The notes: generated by a model from the sequence alone, not told the origin. Shown: positions 27,791-38,950, counted from the first letter of the stretch. The stretch: 64,000 bases of DNA from Oryzias latipes (GCF_002234675.1 NC_019867.2:1506001-1570000), one strand, 5' to 3'. Numbers and translations are program-made.

Positions 27791-29884
27791 TTTTGATTAT
27801 TATTGTTTATTGTTTGTGTTTTCTCGTTTCGATTATTATTGTTTATTGGCTCATCTCTGGCTCGTCTCTGCTCTGTACCTGACCGAGTACCTCGTCTCTG
27901 CTCCTGCTCCTACACCTGGCTGTGGTTCCTGTCTCCGGCTCGACTCGCGCCTTTGACTGTCCCCACAACCACGGCTGGATGAAGCTCGTCTGCTGGACTT
28001 TTATATATGTAGTTGTAGATTTAGATAAGTTAATTCTTCTCTAAGATTTCTGGTAAATCGCCTGTCCGTCCTGGGGGAGGATCCCTCCTTCATGTGGGCA
28101 CCCCTGAGGTTTCTTCGTTTTTTCCGGAATCCGTTTTTTTGGGGAGTTTTTCCTTACCGCGAAGGGGGGTCTAAGGGCAGGGATGCCAGTATAGCTTAGT
28201 CAGTTTGTTAGTTCATTTTAGTATTTTTCTATTGAACTCTTTGTATTCGTGATCCTTTTGATTTCATGTTTTACTTCGAAGCCCATCGAGACGACTGTTG
28301 TTGTGATTTTGGGCTATACAAATAAAATTGAATTGAATTGAATTGAATTATTGTTTGTTTTCTAGGTTTGATTATTATTGTTTATTGTTTGTGTTTTCTA
28401 GTTTTGATTATTATTGTTTATTGTTTGTGTTTTCTAGTTTTGATTATTATTGTTTATTGTTTGTGTTTTCTAGTTTTGATTATTATTGTTTATTGTTTGT
28501 GTTTTCTAATTTTGATTCTTATTGTTTATTGTTTGTGTTTTCTAGTTTTGATTATTATTGTTTATTGTTTGTGTTTTCTAGTTTTGATTATTATTGTTTA
28601 TTGTTTGTGTTTTCTAGTTTTGATTATTATTGTTTATTGTTTGTGTTTTCTAGTTTTGATTATTATTGTTTATTGTTTGTGTTTTCTAGTTTTGATTATT
28701 ATTGTTTATTGTTTGTGTTTTCTAGTTTTGATTATTATTGTTTATTGTTTGTGTTTTCTAGTTTTGATTATTATTTTTTATTGTTTGTGTTTTCTAGTTT
28801 TGATTATTATTTTTTATTGTTTGTGTTTTCTAGGTTTGATTATTATTGTTTATTGTTTGTGTTTTCTAGTTTTGATTATTATTGTTTATTGTTTGTGTTT
28901 TCTAGTTTTGATTATTATTGTTTATTGTTTGTGTTTTCTAGTTTTGATTATTATTGTTTATTGTTTGTGTTTTCTAGTTTTGATTATTATTGTTTATTGT
29001 TTGTGTTTTCTAGTTTTGATTATTATTGTTTATTGTTTGTGTTTTCTAGTTTTGATTATTATTGTTTATTGTTTGTGTTTTCTAATTTTGATTCTTATTG
29101 TTTATTGTTTGTGTTTTCTAGTTTTGATTATTATTGTTTATTGTTTGTGTTTTCTAGTTTTGATTATTATTGTTTATTGTTTGAGTTTTCTAGTTTTGAT
29201 TATTATTGTTTATTGTTTGTGTTTTCTAGTTTTGATTATTATTGTTTATTGTTTGTGTTTTCTAGTTTTGATTATTATTTTTTATTGTTTGTGTTTTCTA
29301 GTTTTGATTATTATTTTTTATTGTTTGTGTTTTCTAGGTTTGATTATTATTGTTTATTGTTTGTGTTTTCTAGTTTTGATTATTATTGTTTATTGTTTGT
29401 GTTTTCTAGTTTTGATTATTATTTTTTATTGTTTGTGTTTTCTAGTTTTGATTATTATTGTTTATTGTTTGTGTTTTCTAGGTTTGATTATTATTGTTTA
29501 TTGTTTGTGTTTTCTAGTTTTGATTATTATTGTTTATTGTTTGTGTTTTCTAGGTTTGATTATTATTGTTTATTGTTTGTGTTTTCTAGTTTTGATTATT
29601 ATTGTTTATTGTTTGTGTTTTCTAGTTTTGATTATTATTGTTTATTTTTTTTTTTTCTAGTTTTGATTATTATTGTTTATTGTTTGTGTTTTCTAGGTTT
29701 GATTATTATTGTTTATTGTTTGTGTTTTCTAGTTTTGATTATTATTGTTTATTGTTTGTGTTTTCTAGTTTTGATTATTATTTTTTATTGTTTGTGTTTT
29801 CTAGTTTTGATTATTATTGTTTATTGTTTGTGTTTTCTAGGTTTGATTATTATTGTTTATTGTTTGTGTTTTCTAGGTTTGATG
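27791..29884. repeat. 36-bp minisatellite array (interrupted)
   Basis: Unit TTTTGATTATTATTGTTTAT + TGTTTGTGTTTTCTAG. About 1.6 units at 27791-27848 are cut off by an inserted retroposon, then about 42 units run from 28348 to 29884. Variants such as CTAATTTTGATTCTT (28506 and 29082) and a T-run variant (28774, 28811 and again 29278, 29314) recur in the same order, showing that a block of many units was itself duplicated. Because 36 is divisible by three, two overlapping frames stay open for over 400 codons. These are not genes. Confidence 0.97.
27849..28346 (+). mobile_element. Short retroposon inserted in the 36-bp array
   Basis: Ends in GGGCTATACAAATAAAATTG followed by (AATTG)n, a 3' tail I know from common fish retroposons, and contains the matching GTTTCTTCG..GGGGAGTTTTTCCTTA body. 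Array sequence lies on both sides: GATTATTATTGTTTATTG to the left and ATTATTGTTTG to the right, consistent with a target duplication of about ten bases. I see no coding part, so this is a SINE or a 5'-truncated LINE tail. Confidence 0.7.
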
Positions 29885-32800
29885 TAAGCTGTTCTTACGC
29901 AGAACGGACTGACTGCTGGAGTTTTTCTCATCAAACATTCGGTCAGAAATGATCCCAAATTGATCGAATATAAGAAAAAAATGAAAAAACAAAGTCTAAA
30001 TGTGAGTCAAGTTTTCATTTACTGAAGTTTTTGTTTGTTTGCTTGTTTGTTACGGGGGGGGGGGGGGGGGGTAATCTCTGAACAAAGATGAACCTGCGGC
30101 TTGTTGTGTGGAAGTGGGTGGGGGGTTGAGAAGCTCCCTTGCCCTCTTCAGATGCCCCCCTCCCATTGAGCTTCTCTGTCGGGGGGTGAACTTGTATGTC
30201 CATGTCAGACCCCATGGGAAACGCTCCAGGCATCTACCCCCCGATCTTCTTCTCTTCCTCTCATCTTCCTCTCATCTTCCTCTCATCTTCCTCTCATCTT
30301 CCTCTCATCTTCCTCTCATCTTCCTCTCATCTTTCTCTCATCTTTGTCTCATCTTCCTCTCATCTTCCTCTCATCTTCCTCTCATCTTTCTCTCATCTTT
30401 GTCTACTCTTCCTCTCATCTTTGTCTCATCTTCCTCTCATCTTCCTCTCATCTTCCTCTCATCTTCCTCTCATCTTCCCTTCATCTTCCTCCTTGTCTCG
30501 GCTCATCTCCTCTGGAGCTTCTCACTAACTTTGAATGATTTACGTTCTCTCGGTCCTGGAAGGACACCCGGGGGGGTGAGGCTAGCTGCTCTATGAAGCA
30601 GCATCTCTGGATAATTAAGCATGGCTAATTGCCCCCCCCCCCCGTCCAGTTTATAGAGTGGAGATAAAGACACAATGAAGGGGTGGGAGATGCTATATAG
30701 GCTGAAGTGTTCTCTCTCTGGGTGACGGATGGCGTCTCTGCTTCAGAGCCGATGATCTTCATCACATCAGCGTCGGAACACAACCGCCTCGTTTGAGGAA
30801 GTAATAAGGCGCCGGTTCTGGCCGAACTAAGGACGTTTTCCGGGGTTGTTCACGCAGAACCAACAGCTCAGTTTGCCCGGCCCTGATGAGGATTCAAACC
30901 CTCGTTGGCGTTCCCCTCAAGACGACGTGAGCACAGGAATCCTGCAGGTTTCAGCGTTGCTGCTCATTTTCTGTCACTCCTCCGCTGCAGCTGAGAGCTC
31001 CGGGTCAACTGTCAGCATCAATACGGCAGGACAGCAAAGCTCTGCAGATCCATCCACCACATCTGCCAGCAGAGCAAACCTGAGAGACATGACCCCCCCT
31101 TAACCTAAATCCTCATTCAAGCGTGGATGTTCCTCCTGAAATGCTTCGTTCTGCGGGCGGATAGTGTTTCCTCAGCCTCCGAGACGGAACATCCTTCAGC
31201 ATCTGAAGGAGCAGAGGTCAGAGGTCATCTCAGGAACTCGTCCGGTCCTCAGATCTTCCGATCCTCTTCCTGCATGAACACCCACCTTCTTCGGATCCTT
31301 TTCTTCACAACCAAAAACTGCTTAGAAGGATTTTGCGTTTCTATTCAGGAAAAAGGCATTTTCCAGCCCTGTAAATTATTCAATAAAGCTGATCTTTGTA
31401 AAAGAGCAGGTTAAGGATTTGTTCAAATATTGTCTAATAAAAAACTATTTTCCGCTTTGGTCCAAATTCACTTCTTTTTAAAGCACTCAGAACAACTTTT
31501 TCTTCTGGATTCCAAAAACGTGTTAAACTTTTCCTCCAGCGTGGGAAGTGTTGAAATTCTGCCTGTGGAAAAGGTGAGCGTGCCGTCTCCTCTTCATCAC
31601 CCAGAGAAAACCTTTGATGCTGTTAGAAACCTCAAGAGTAGTTGTTTTCGTTTCTGTTGGTCTGGTTCTGACCAGTCCGGTTCTGTTGGTTCCAACAGCA
31701 GATGGAGTCACAGAGTGAATCCAGGTTCCATCATCCCGACAGAGAAACCAGACTCTGCTGGTTCTCTGATTGATTTGAACGAGTTTTAGTCAGAAAATGT
31801 TGTTTCTGGGCTCTCCAAAAACAATAATATTCTTTTTTTGAAGATCAGCCAAAGCTCTCAGGTTGAGACCTCGTCTGATGTGATCGTGTGTGAACGACTA
31901 CCTTTAAACACAAGGCCCAGGTAAAGTGTCACAGCCGGGTGTTATCGTGCACATCACTGAATGTGTGAGGAAGTCTGGAAAACGAAAATGATCAACAAAC
32001 CAAACGATTGAAAGCTGATGAAGCAGCAGAGAAAAAGGTCCACATCTGTGGATCAGGCTCCTATTTAGAGCAGCAGGTGATCAAAAACATTCCCAGATGA
32101 CAGGAACTTTGCTTTGACATCATTTAACACCTTTATGTGAGCTCTGCAAGAGCCATTCCTGCAGCTTGTTTGTTCTTCATCGCTTTTCTTTCCCAAAGTA
32201 GCACAGGGTTTGTCTTCTTCATTTACACGGCACTCGAGGGAAGTTTCTGTCCTGTTTAAGTTCACGAAGCCTTTAAGCGTCTTTCTGTTTTTTAACCCTG
32301 ACAGTTTGAGTTTTTAGGGTCGGACTTGTGTCTTCAAGACAAAAAAAGCCGTAAAGACAACTCTGACGTCTGTCTCGTGTCTTCAGTCTGGTCCGGAGCA
32401 GGTCCTGAACCTTCAACAAAATCCCCAAAGCCAAACTTTTAAGTGCAGCAGCCTCTTACTTTTTCTTATTTTTACTACTTTTTACCTTTTTTTTTAGACA
32501 ATTTTGCCATTTTTGCACATTTTTTTGCTTTTCAATTGAATGCTGATTAGGTTTTATATATCTCTGCGTCTTTTCAGATGCTGCTGATGCAACAGTTGGA
32601 CTTCCCCTCATCTTTACTTAGAGACGTTGCTGCATGCACACATGCTCCTGTCTTGGAGGACAGTCAAACGTTCAGAGTTCATTCCTCCTTTTTGTTCCAA
32701 CAGCAGAGGAGCCGATGAAGCGCCTAATGAGTTCCGCCGCTGTTTTTGTTCCTCGTGTTGTTCGGTGTTAATCTTCCCACCTGACTCGGTCCCAACAGGG

Positions 32801-33349
32801 AGACCCGGGTGTGAGGAGTCTGCAGGAGCTCCATGATGACGCTCCTCTGAGCCTCTGCGGTCAGACGGGAGGGAAAACGGAGGAGGAGGAGGAGAATCCC
32901 AGAAGATGAAGATGCTCGTAAGAACGACGAGACAAAGGAAACAATTGGAGTGAAAACAAGAGGAACAGAGGAGGTCGTGAGGGCTCAGGAAAACAACAAA
33001 GACACACAAAAAAGCAACAAAACAGCACAACTGGAACAAAAGCATCAATGAAAAACCAGGAGGGGTCAGAGCTGTGTTGTCTCTGTAGCAAAAAATATGC
33101 TTAAAGTCAAATGAAAAATGAGAGAAAGTTGTGAAAAGTGTTCTTGTTTAGTTCGTTTCAGATTTCCTTCTTGTTCTTCACAGCAGCTTGAAGGTAAAAC
33201 AGATCTACAATCTTCATCCTTTTAGTACATTTAAGTGTCTGATTTTTGGTTTAGTTGAGTAAACTTATTTCAATATTTCAAAAATCAAATAAAATCACTA
33301 AATAATATGACAATAAACAATAACAACAAAACAATAAATTAACAAATTA
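29885..33349. other. Gene-free stretch
   Basis: No supported gene. It includes an 18-base G run at 30054-30071 and an 11-bp minisatellite (30244-30480). The remaining open frames are below 150 codons and show no domain motifs. Confidence 0.5.
30244..30480. repeat. 11-bp minisatellite
   Basis: About twenty copies of TTCCTCTCATC with a few TTTCTCTCATC and TTTGTCTCATC variants. The unit is not a multiple of three, so all three frames read a rotating Ser/Leu/His pattern. Confidence 0.95.
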
Positions 33350-33775
33350 ACAAGCTGACCCACTAGATCCGCTCACTGGAGTTAAAAGCCTGAGTAAAAA
33401 GACGAGTTTTAAAAATCACTGACGGTTCTGCAGACGTCACAGAGAAGGGGAGAACGTTCCAGAGTTCAGGAGCTGCAGCTGAAAAGGTTCCTTCTCCCCG
33501 AGTCCCAATCCGAGTCCTGGGACCTGTTAGAAGGTCTTCAGGTCTCAGGGTTCAGCGTGGACGATTCAAATGTAAAAGCTCAGAAAGATGCTGAGCTGCC
33601 AGACCCTTCAGACATTTAAAAACCAGAAGTAAAATCTTAAAAATGATTCTCAAAGACACAGGCAGCCAGTAAAGAGAGCATAATATTGGAGTCATACGCT
33701 CACACCGTCTGATCCCCCAGGCGGGACGCTGAATTTGGAACCAGCTGGTCATCTGCTGTTTTGTTTCCATTTTGT
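33350..33775 (-). mobile_element. L2-type LINE fragment (ORF2 C-terminus)
   Basis: Minus-strand reading gives LYWLPVSLRIIFKILLLVFK and then CLKGLA..HLSELL, the conserved end of L2-like fish LINE ORF2. Further along, remnants of EPFQLQLLNSGTF appear, broken by stops and frame changes. The piece is 5'-truncated and dead. Confidence 0.8.
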
Positions 33776-34130
33776 TTTGTAGTTTTTTGTGTGTTTTGAG
33801 TTTATTTATTCAAGATATGAAGTTCTAATCAATCACTAGCCCCACCAGGGTCACTCCTCTTCATGTTTCTTGACCCTGAGGAGGGTCGCCTGAATCCACC
33901 CCTCATCGTGTTCCCTGTTTCTCTGGAGCGTAGCTGGAACAGCTGTTGTTTAGGTTTTCTTACCATGAGAACGGTCAATGGGACCGCCTCTCCTCTCGTT
34001 CCTGAGGAGGGTTGCCAGACCAGTCCAGGTGTTCAAGCCTTTGCTCAAAAAAACACAAGATTTTGAGGAATATTCAATCCTGAAGTCAAAGAGTAAAGCC
34101 GGTGAGTCCTGACACTGAAAGGCTGGAAGC
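33776..34130. other. 5' flank of the TRIM gene
   Basis: About 350 bases between the LINE fragment and the TRIM start codon. Promoter or a 5' untranslated exon should lie here or further upstream. I see no clear TATA box, CpG island or donor that would decide it. Confidence 0.4.
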
Positions 34131-35564
34131 ATGGCTGCAAAAGCTGCTCTTTTAAAACGTTTTTTAAACTGTCACGTCTGCTCCGAGCCTTTCAGCGATC
34201 CCGTATCTCTGAGCTGCAACCATAGCTTCTGCTCGAGCTGCCTGCAGAAGTTCTGGGAACAAACTCAGAGCAGGAACTGTCCCATCTGTAAGAGAAAATC
34301 CTCCAAAGATCACCTCGGTGTGAATTTTGGTCTGAAGGAACTTGCCGACAAGTTTGCTGGACGACCGGGGTCTGGATGGTCTGAGACAGAAACAGAAGAG
34401 CAGGAGGTGGTGGAGGTCTGTGGGAAACATCCAGGAGAACCCAAAGTGTTCTGCAAAGATGATCAGAGAGCTCTGTGTTCTGTCTGTGACATTTCTCAGC
34501 ACCAGAGTCACACAGTGGTTCCTGTGGAAGTGGTGATCAAGGAGCTGAAGGAGGAGCTGAAATCAGACAAAAAGTATCTGATGGACAGGAAGAACCAATG
34601 CAGACGAGTGGAGGAGACGCTCAATCAGATGATTCAGCACTCCAAGAAGCAGCTGCTGTCCACCGAGAGACAGATCAGAGCCCAGTTCAACAAGCTCCAC
34701 CAGTTCCTGAAGGAGGAAGAGGAGTCCAGGGTGGCAGCTCTGAGGGAGGAAGAGGAGCAGAAGAGGAAGACCATGATGGGAGAGATGAAGAGGATCCAGG
34801 AGCAGATGTCCTCTCTGTCAGAAAGTATCAGTGCTGTTGAAGCAGAGCTGCAGAAAGACAAGGAGGCCTTCCTCAGCAGCTATAAAGCCGCTCAGAGCAG
34901 AGCCAGAGTCCAGAGCTCGCTGCCAGAACCTCAGCCGCCCTCAGGAGCTCTGCTAGACGTGGCCAAACATGTGGGCAACCTGTCCTTCAGAGTCTGGGAG
35001 AAGATGAAGGAGAAGGTCCACTTCAGCCCGGTCCTGCTGGACCCAAACACCGCACACGGAAAGCTTTTTCTGTCCGCTGATCTGACCGCTGTGAGATTTG
35101 GGGAAACTCATCAGCAGCTTCCAGACAATCCAGAGAGAAACACCAGGTTTTACAACGTCTTCGGCTCCGGGGGTTTCAGCTCAGGAAGACACAGCTGGGA
35201 CGTGGAGGTGGGAGACCACCCCCGCTGGAACATCGGCGTGGCCAACGAGTCCTCTGAGGGGAAGGGAGACAGACAGGCATCTCCACCATATGGAATCTGG
35301 TGTTTATTGTACGATCACGGAAAATTAGTGGCTGGAGATGGAAGGATCGTGAAACCTGACAAAACCCCCCAGAAAATCCGAGTGGAGCTGGATTATGAGG
35401 GTGGCGAGGTGTCCTTCTATGACCCTGACGACATGACTCACATCTACACTCTGCAGGACATGTTCACCGACAAGCTCTTCCCATACTTCTGTGTTTGTTC
35501 CTCTGAAGATGCTGAAACCCCCGGAAATAAGATGTGTTTAAGGGATTTCACATCCCAATCATGA
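34131..35564 (+). CDS. TRIM family RING E3 ligase with PRY-SPRY domain (intronless)
   Basis: A 477-residue tripartite-motif protein, a likely cytoplasmic ubiquitin ligase. The RING has all eight ligands: C14, C17, C29, H31, C34, C37, C50 and C53. The type-2 B-box has C97, H100, C108, D111, C116, C119, H124 and H127. A coiled coil follows (about 130-250, rich in Glu, Lys, Gln and Leu), then PRY-SPRY (about 285-470) with LDPNTAHGKLFLS, GRHSWDVEV and a C-terminal YFCVCS. This is the layout of the fish TRIM35-like/zinc-binding protein A33-like expansion, but I cannot place it on one member. ATG at 34131 starts just before the RING and the whole protein sits in one exon. Such fish TRIMs are often linked to antiviral defence; nothing in the sequence shows the substrate. 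An RTE LINE lies 0.24 kb downstream on the other strand. Confidence 0.92.
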   Translation: MAAKAALLKRFLNCHVCSEPFSDPVSLSCNHSFCSSCLQKFWEQTQSRNCPICKRKSSKDHLGVNFGLKELADKFAGRPGSGWSETETEEQEVVEVCGKHPGEPKVFCKDDQRALCSVCDISQHQSHTVVPVEVVIKELKEELKSDKKYLMDRKNQCRRVEETLNQMIQHSKKQLLSTERQIRAQFNKLHQFLKEEEESRVAALREEEEQKRKTMMGEMKRIQEQMSSLSESISAVEAELQKDKEAFLSSYKAAQSRARVQSSLPEPQPPSGALLDVAKHVGNLSFRVWEKMKEKVHFSPVLLDPNTAHGKLFLSADLTAVRFGETHQQLPDNPERNTRFYNVFGSGGFSSGRHSWDVEVGDHPRWNIGVANESSEGKGDRQASPPYGIWCLLYDHGKLVAGDGRIVKPDKTPQKIRVELDYEGGEVSFYDPDDMTHIYTLQDMFTDKLFPYFCVCSSEDAETPGNKMCLRDFTSQS

Positions 35565-35782
35565 GATCCAGCAGGATGTTCAGGGAAGTAGAGCTGGAAA
35601 TATTAAAACGGTGGACTAAGGAGAATGAAGCCTCTTCTGCTTCGTCACTCGGTTTGACTTTGGCGTTCTCTTAAACACAGCTTTCACGGAGTCATCTCTC
35701 CTTTATGACTTCAGTCCTGAGATCTTCTGTCATTTGGGAAAATGTCCACAATTTGTTTTGTTTTGTCCATAAAGTTAATAAG
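35565..35782 (+). other. Likely TRIM 3' untranslated region, cut by the LINE
   Basis: No AATAAA was found between the stop codon and the LINE. The first good one on this strand is about 39154-39159, beyond the insertion. The original 3' UTR may therefore have been split by the LINE; this is inference. Confidence 0.35.
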
Positions 35783-35800
35783 TTACCTTTTGGTGTCATT
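35783..35800. repeat. LINE target-site duplication, left
   Basis: TTACCTTTTGGTGTCATT, identical to 38933-38950. Confidence 0.95.
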
Positions 35801-38800
35801 CTTCTTTCTCTTTCGGCTTTTCCCATCAGGGGTCGCCACAGCGAATCATCCTTTTCCACCTCACTCTATCATGAACATCTTCTACCCTAACATTAGCCAA
35901 CTTCATGTCCTCTGTTAAGACATCCATATATCTCCTCTTTGGCCGTCCTCTTGCCCTCCTGCCAGGCAGCTCCATCTCCAACATCCTTCTACCAATATAT
36001 CCACTATCCCTCCTCTGAACATGTCCAAACCATCTCAGTCTGGCTTCTCTGACTTTGTCGCTAACACAGGCAACATGAGCCGTCCCTCTGATGTACTCGT
36101 TCCTTATCCTGTCTAACCTGGTCACTCCTAAGGAGAACCTCAACATCTTCATCTCCGCTACCTCCATCTCAGCCTCTTGTCTCTGTCTCACTGCTACCGT
36201 CTCTAACCCATAGAGCAGAGCTGGTCTCACCACTGTCTTGTACACCTTTCCTTTGAGTCTTGCTGGCACTCTTCTGTCACACAACACTCCTGACACTTTC
36301 CTCCACCCGCTCCAACCTGCCTGCACTCGCCTCTTCACCTCTTTTCCACAATCCCCATCACACTGAACTGTTGACCCCAAGTACTTAAACTCCTGCACCT
36401 TCTTCACCTCAGTCCCCTGTAACCTAACGCTTCTACCTTGATCCCTCTCGTTCAGACACATGTATTCTGTCTTACTACGACTGACCTTCATGCCTCTTCT
36501 TTCCAGAGCAAACCTCCACCTCTCTAGCTGTTCCTCCACCTGCTCTCTACTCTCACTGCAAATTACAATGTCATCCGCAAACATCATTGTCCAGGGAGAT
36601 TCCTGTCTTACCTCGTCTGTCAGCCTGTCCATCAGCATAGCAAACAAAAAAGGACTCAAAGCTGATCCTTGGTGTAGTCCCACCTCCACCTTGAACTCCT
36701 CTGTCTGACCTACAGCACATCTCACTACCGTCATACTTCTCTCATACATGTCCTGAACTACTCTGACATACTTCTCTGCCACTCCAGACGACCTCATACA
36801 GTACCACAGCTCCTCCCTCGGCACCCTGTCATACGCCTTCTCTAAATCTACGAACACACAATGCAGCTCCTTCTGACCTTCTCTGTACTTTTCCATCAAC
36901 ATTCTCAAAGCAAAAATGGCATCAGTGGTGCTCTTACGGGGCATGAAACCATACTGCTGCTCACAAATCTCCACCTTCTTCCTAAGCCTGGCTCCCACTA
37001 CTCTTTCCCACAGCTTCATTGTGTGGCTCATCAACTTTATTCCTCTATAGTTGCTGCAGTTCTGCGTGTCACCCTTGTTCTTAAAGATCGGAACCAGAAC
37101 GCTTCTCCTCCATTCCTCAGGCATCTTCTCACTCTCTAAAATCCTATTGAACAACCTTGTTAGAAATTCCACTGCTGTCTCTCCTAGGCACTTCCATACC
37201 TCCACAGGTACGTCATCAGGACCAACGGCCTTTCCGCTCTTCATCCTTTTCAGAGCCTTCCTAACCTCATCCTTTCCAATCTCTGCTACTTCCTGCTCCA
37301 CAACAACCACATCTTCCTCCCTTCTTTCCCTGTCATTTTCCTCGTTCATCAGCTCCTCAAAATACTCCTTCCATCTTTTCTGTACACTCTCTTGGGTTGT
37401 TAGCACCTTTCCATCTCTGTCCTTAATCACCCTTATCTGTTGCACGTCCTTCCCATCTCTGTCTCTCTGTCTGGCTAGCCTGTACAAGTCCTTCTCTCCT
37501 TCCTTTGTGTCTAACCTGTCATATAGCTCATCGTAAGCTTTCTGTTTGGCCTTTGCCACCTCTCTCTTCACTCTACGCTGCGCTTCCTTGTACTCCTGTC
37601 TACCTTCCTCAGTCCTTTCTACATCCCACTTCCTTTTAGCCAACCTCTTCCTCTGGACGCATTCCTGTACTTCCTCATTCCACCACCAAGTCTCTTTACC
37701 GTCTTTCCTCTTTCCAGATGACACACCTAGCACCTTCCTACCTGTTTCCCTGATAATCTCTGCTGTAGTTTCCCAGTCCTCTGGAAGCTCATCCTGACCA
37801 CCCAGGACCTGTCTCAACTTCTGCCTAAATTCCTCACAAGTTTCTTCATTCTGTAGCTTCCACCACTTGGTCTTCTTTTCTGTTTTCCCTCTCTTCTTCT
37901 TCCTGACCTCCAGAGTCATTTTACACACCACCATGCGGTGCTGTCTGGCTACACTCTCTCCTACCACCACTTTGCAGTCATTAACCTCTCTCAAATGACC
38001 TCGTCTACATAGGATGTAGTCCACCTGAGTACTCCTACCTCCACTTCTGTATGTCACTCTATGTTCCTCTCTCTTCTGGAAGTAAGTGTTGACTACAGCC
38101 ATTTCCATCATCTTCGCAAAGTCCACCACCATCTGTCCCTCCAGATTCCTTTCCTTCACACCAAACCTGCCCATCACCTCCTCATCACCTCTGTTGCCCT
38201 CACCAACATGCCCATTAAAGTCTGCTCCAATAACAACTCTCTCTCCTCTGGGGATACTCTCTATGACCTCATCCAACTCACTCCAGAATCTCTCCTTCAC
38301 TTCTAACTCACCGCCAACCTGTGGCGCATACCCACTGACTACATTCACCATCACCCCTTCAATTTCTAACTTTAGGCTCATCATCCTGTCTGAGACTCTT
38401 TTCACCTCTAGAACACTGTTTACAAACTCCCCCTTCAGAATCACTCCTACCCCGTTTCTCTTCCTATCAACACCATGATAGAACAGTTTGTATCCTCCTC
38501 CAATAGTACGTGCCTTGCTGCCCTTCCACCTTGTCTCCTGCACACACAGTACATCTACCTTCCTTCTCTCCATCATGTCTGCCAGCTCTCTGCCTTTCCC
38601 TGTCATTGTGCCAACGTTAAGAGTCCCTATTCTCAAACCTATGTTCCTGCCTTTTCCCTTCTCTCTCTGGCCACGGACCCTTCTGCCTCCCCTCTTTCTT
38701 CCACCAACAGTAGTCAAATTTCCACCGACACCCTGTAGGTTAACAGCATCGGTGGCGGTCGTTGTTAACCCGGGCCTCGACCGATCCGGTATGTCTAAAT

Positions 38801-38932
38801 CTTTCTCGTGGATGATTCGCATGGTTATTTTGGCAATTTTTACGCCGGATGCCCTTCCTGACGCAACCCTCTCTATTTATCCGGGCTTGGGACCGGCACA
38901 GAAGTTACTGGCTTGCAACCCCTGTGGCTAGA
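35801..38932 (-). mobile_element. Full-length RTE-type LINE
   Basis: A 3132-base element bounded by a perfect 18-base target duplication. On the minus strand it has a 5' leader of about 110 bases, one long open frame (38822-35826) and a very short 3' end with an AAGAAG tail, as in RTE-clade elements. The perfect duplication and intact frame mark a recent insertion. It lies antisense to the TRIM gene. Confidence 0.92.
35826..38822 (-). CDS. RTE-type LINE endonuclease/reverse transcriptase ORF
   Basis: An intact 998-residue protein starting at a true ATG (38822). Residues about 60-300 form an apurinic-type endonuclease: IGTLNVGTM (N69), QETRW (E96), IGADFNGHVG with the D-x-N pair, and a QHRMV motif near 290 where the catalytic His sits. 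The reverse transcriptase follows at about 500-800, with FADDIVICS as the catalytic box near residue 744. The C-terminus has RLRWFGHVQRR and a basic GRRARGRPKRR segment typical of this LINE group, often mislabelled craniofacial development protein 2-like. No frameshift or stop is seen. The protein would nick target DNA and copy its own RNA into the genome. Whether it is still active cannot be read from sequence. Confidence 0.92.
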   Translation of the reverse strand: MRIIHEKDLDIPDRSRPGLTTTATDAVNLQGVGGNLTTVGGRKRGGRRVRGQREKGKGRNIGLRIGTLNVGTMTGKGRELADMMERRKVDVLCVQETRWKGSKARTIGGGYKLFYHGVDRKRNGVGVILKGEFVNSVLEVKRVSDRMMSLKLEIEGVMVNVVSGYAPQVGGELEVKERFWSELDEVIESIPRGERVVIGADFNGHVGEGNRGDEEVMGRFGVKERNLEGQMVVDFAKMMEMAVVNTYFQKREEHRVTYRSGGRSTQVDYILCRRGHLREVNDCKVVVGESVARQHRMVVCKMTLEVRKKKRGKTEKKTKWWKLQNEETCEEFRQKLRQVLGGQDELPEDWETTAEIIRETGRKVLGVSSGKRKDGKETWWWNEEVQECVQRKRLAKRKWDVERTEEGRQEYKEAQRRVKREVAKAKQKAYDELYDRLDTKEGEKDLYRLARQRDRDGKDVQQIRVIKDRDGKVLTTQESVQKRWKEYFEELMNEENDRERREEDVVVVEQEVAEIGKDEVRKALKRMKSGKAVGPDDVPVEVWKCLGETAVEFLTRLFNRILESEKMPEEWRRSVLVPIFKNKGDTQNCSNYRGIKLMSHTMKLWERVVGARLRKKVEICEQQYGFMPRKSTTDAIFALRMLMEKYREGQKELHCVFVDLEKAYDRVPREELWYCMRSSGVAEKYVRVVQDMYERSMTVVRCAVGQTEEFKVEVGLHQGSALSPFLFAMLMDRLTDEVRQESPWTMMFADDIVICSESREQVEEQLERWRFALERRGMKVSRSKTEYMCLNERDQGRSVRLQGTEVKKVQEFKYLGSTVQCDGDCGKEVKRRVQAGWSGWRKVSGVLCDRRVPARLKGKVYKTVVRPALLYGLETVAVRQRQEAEMEVAEMKMLRFSLGVTRLDRIRNEYIRGTAHVACVSDKVREARLRWFGHVQRRDSGYIGRRMLEMELPGRRARGRPKRRYMDVLTEDMKLANVRVEDVHDRVRWKRMIRCGDP

Positions 38933-38950
38933 TTACCTTTTGGTGTCATT
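38933..38950. repeat. LINE target-site duplication, right
   Basis: Identical to 35783-35800 over 18 bases. Confidence 0.95.

Noticed and set aside
28343-29952. Open frames of 514 and 430 codons with a hydrophobic 12-residue period
   Set aside because: Pure product of the 36-bp minisatellite; the period is a multiple of three and stops are absent by chance.
30108-30596. Ser/Leu/His-rich frame of 162 codons
   Set aside because: Three frames show the same pattern because of the 11-bp minisatellite.
36460-38931. Plus-strand open frames of up to 161 codons
   Set aside because: Shadows of the antisense LINE coding frame.
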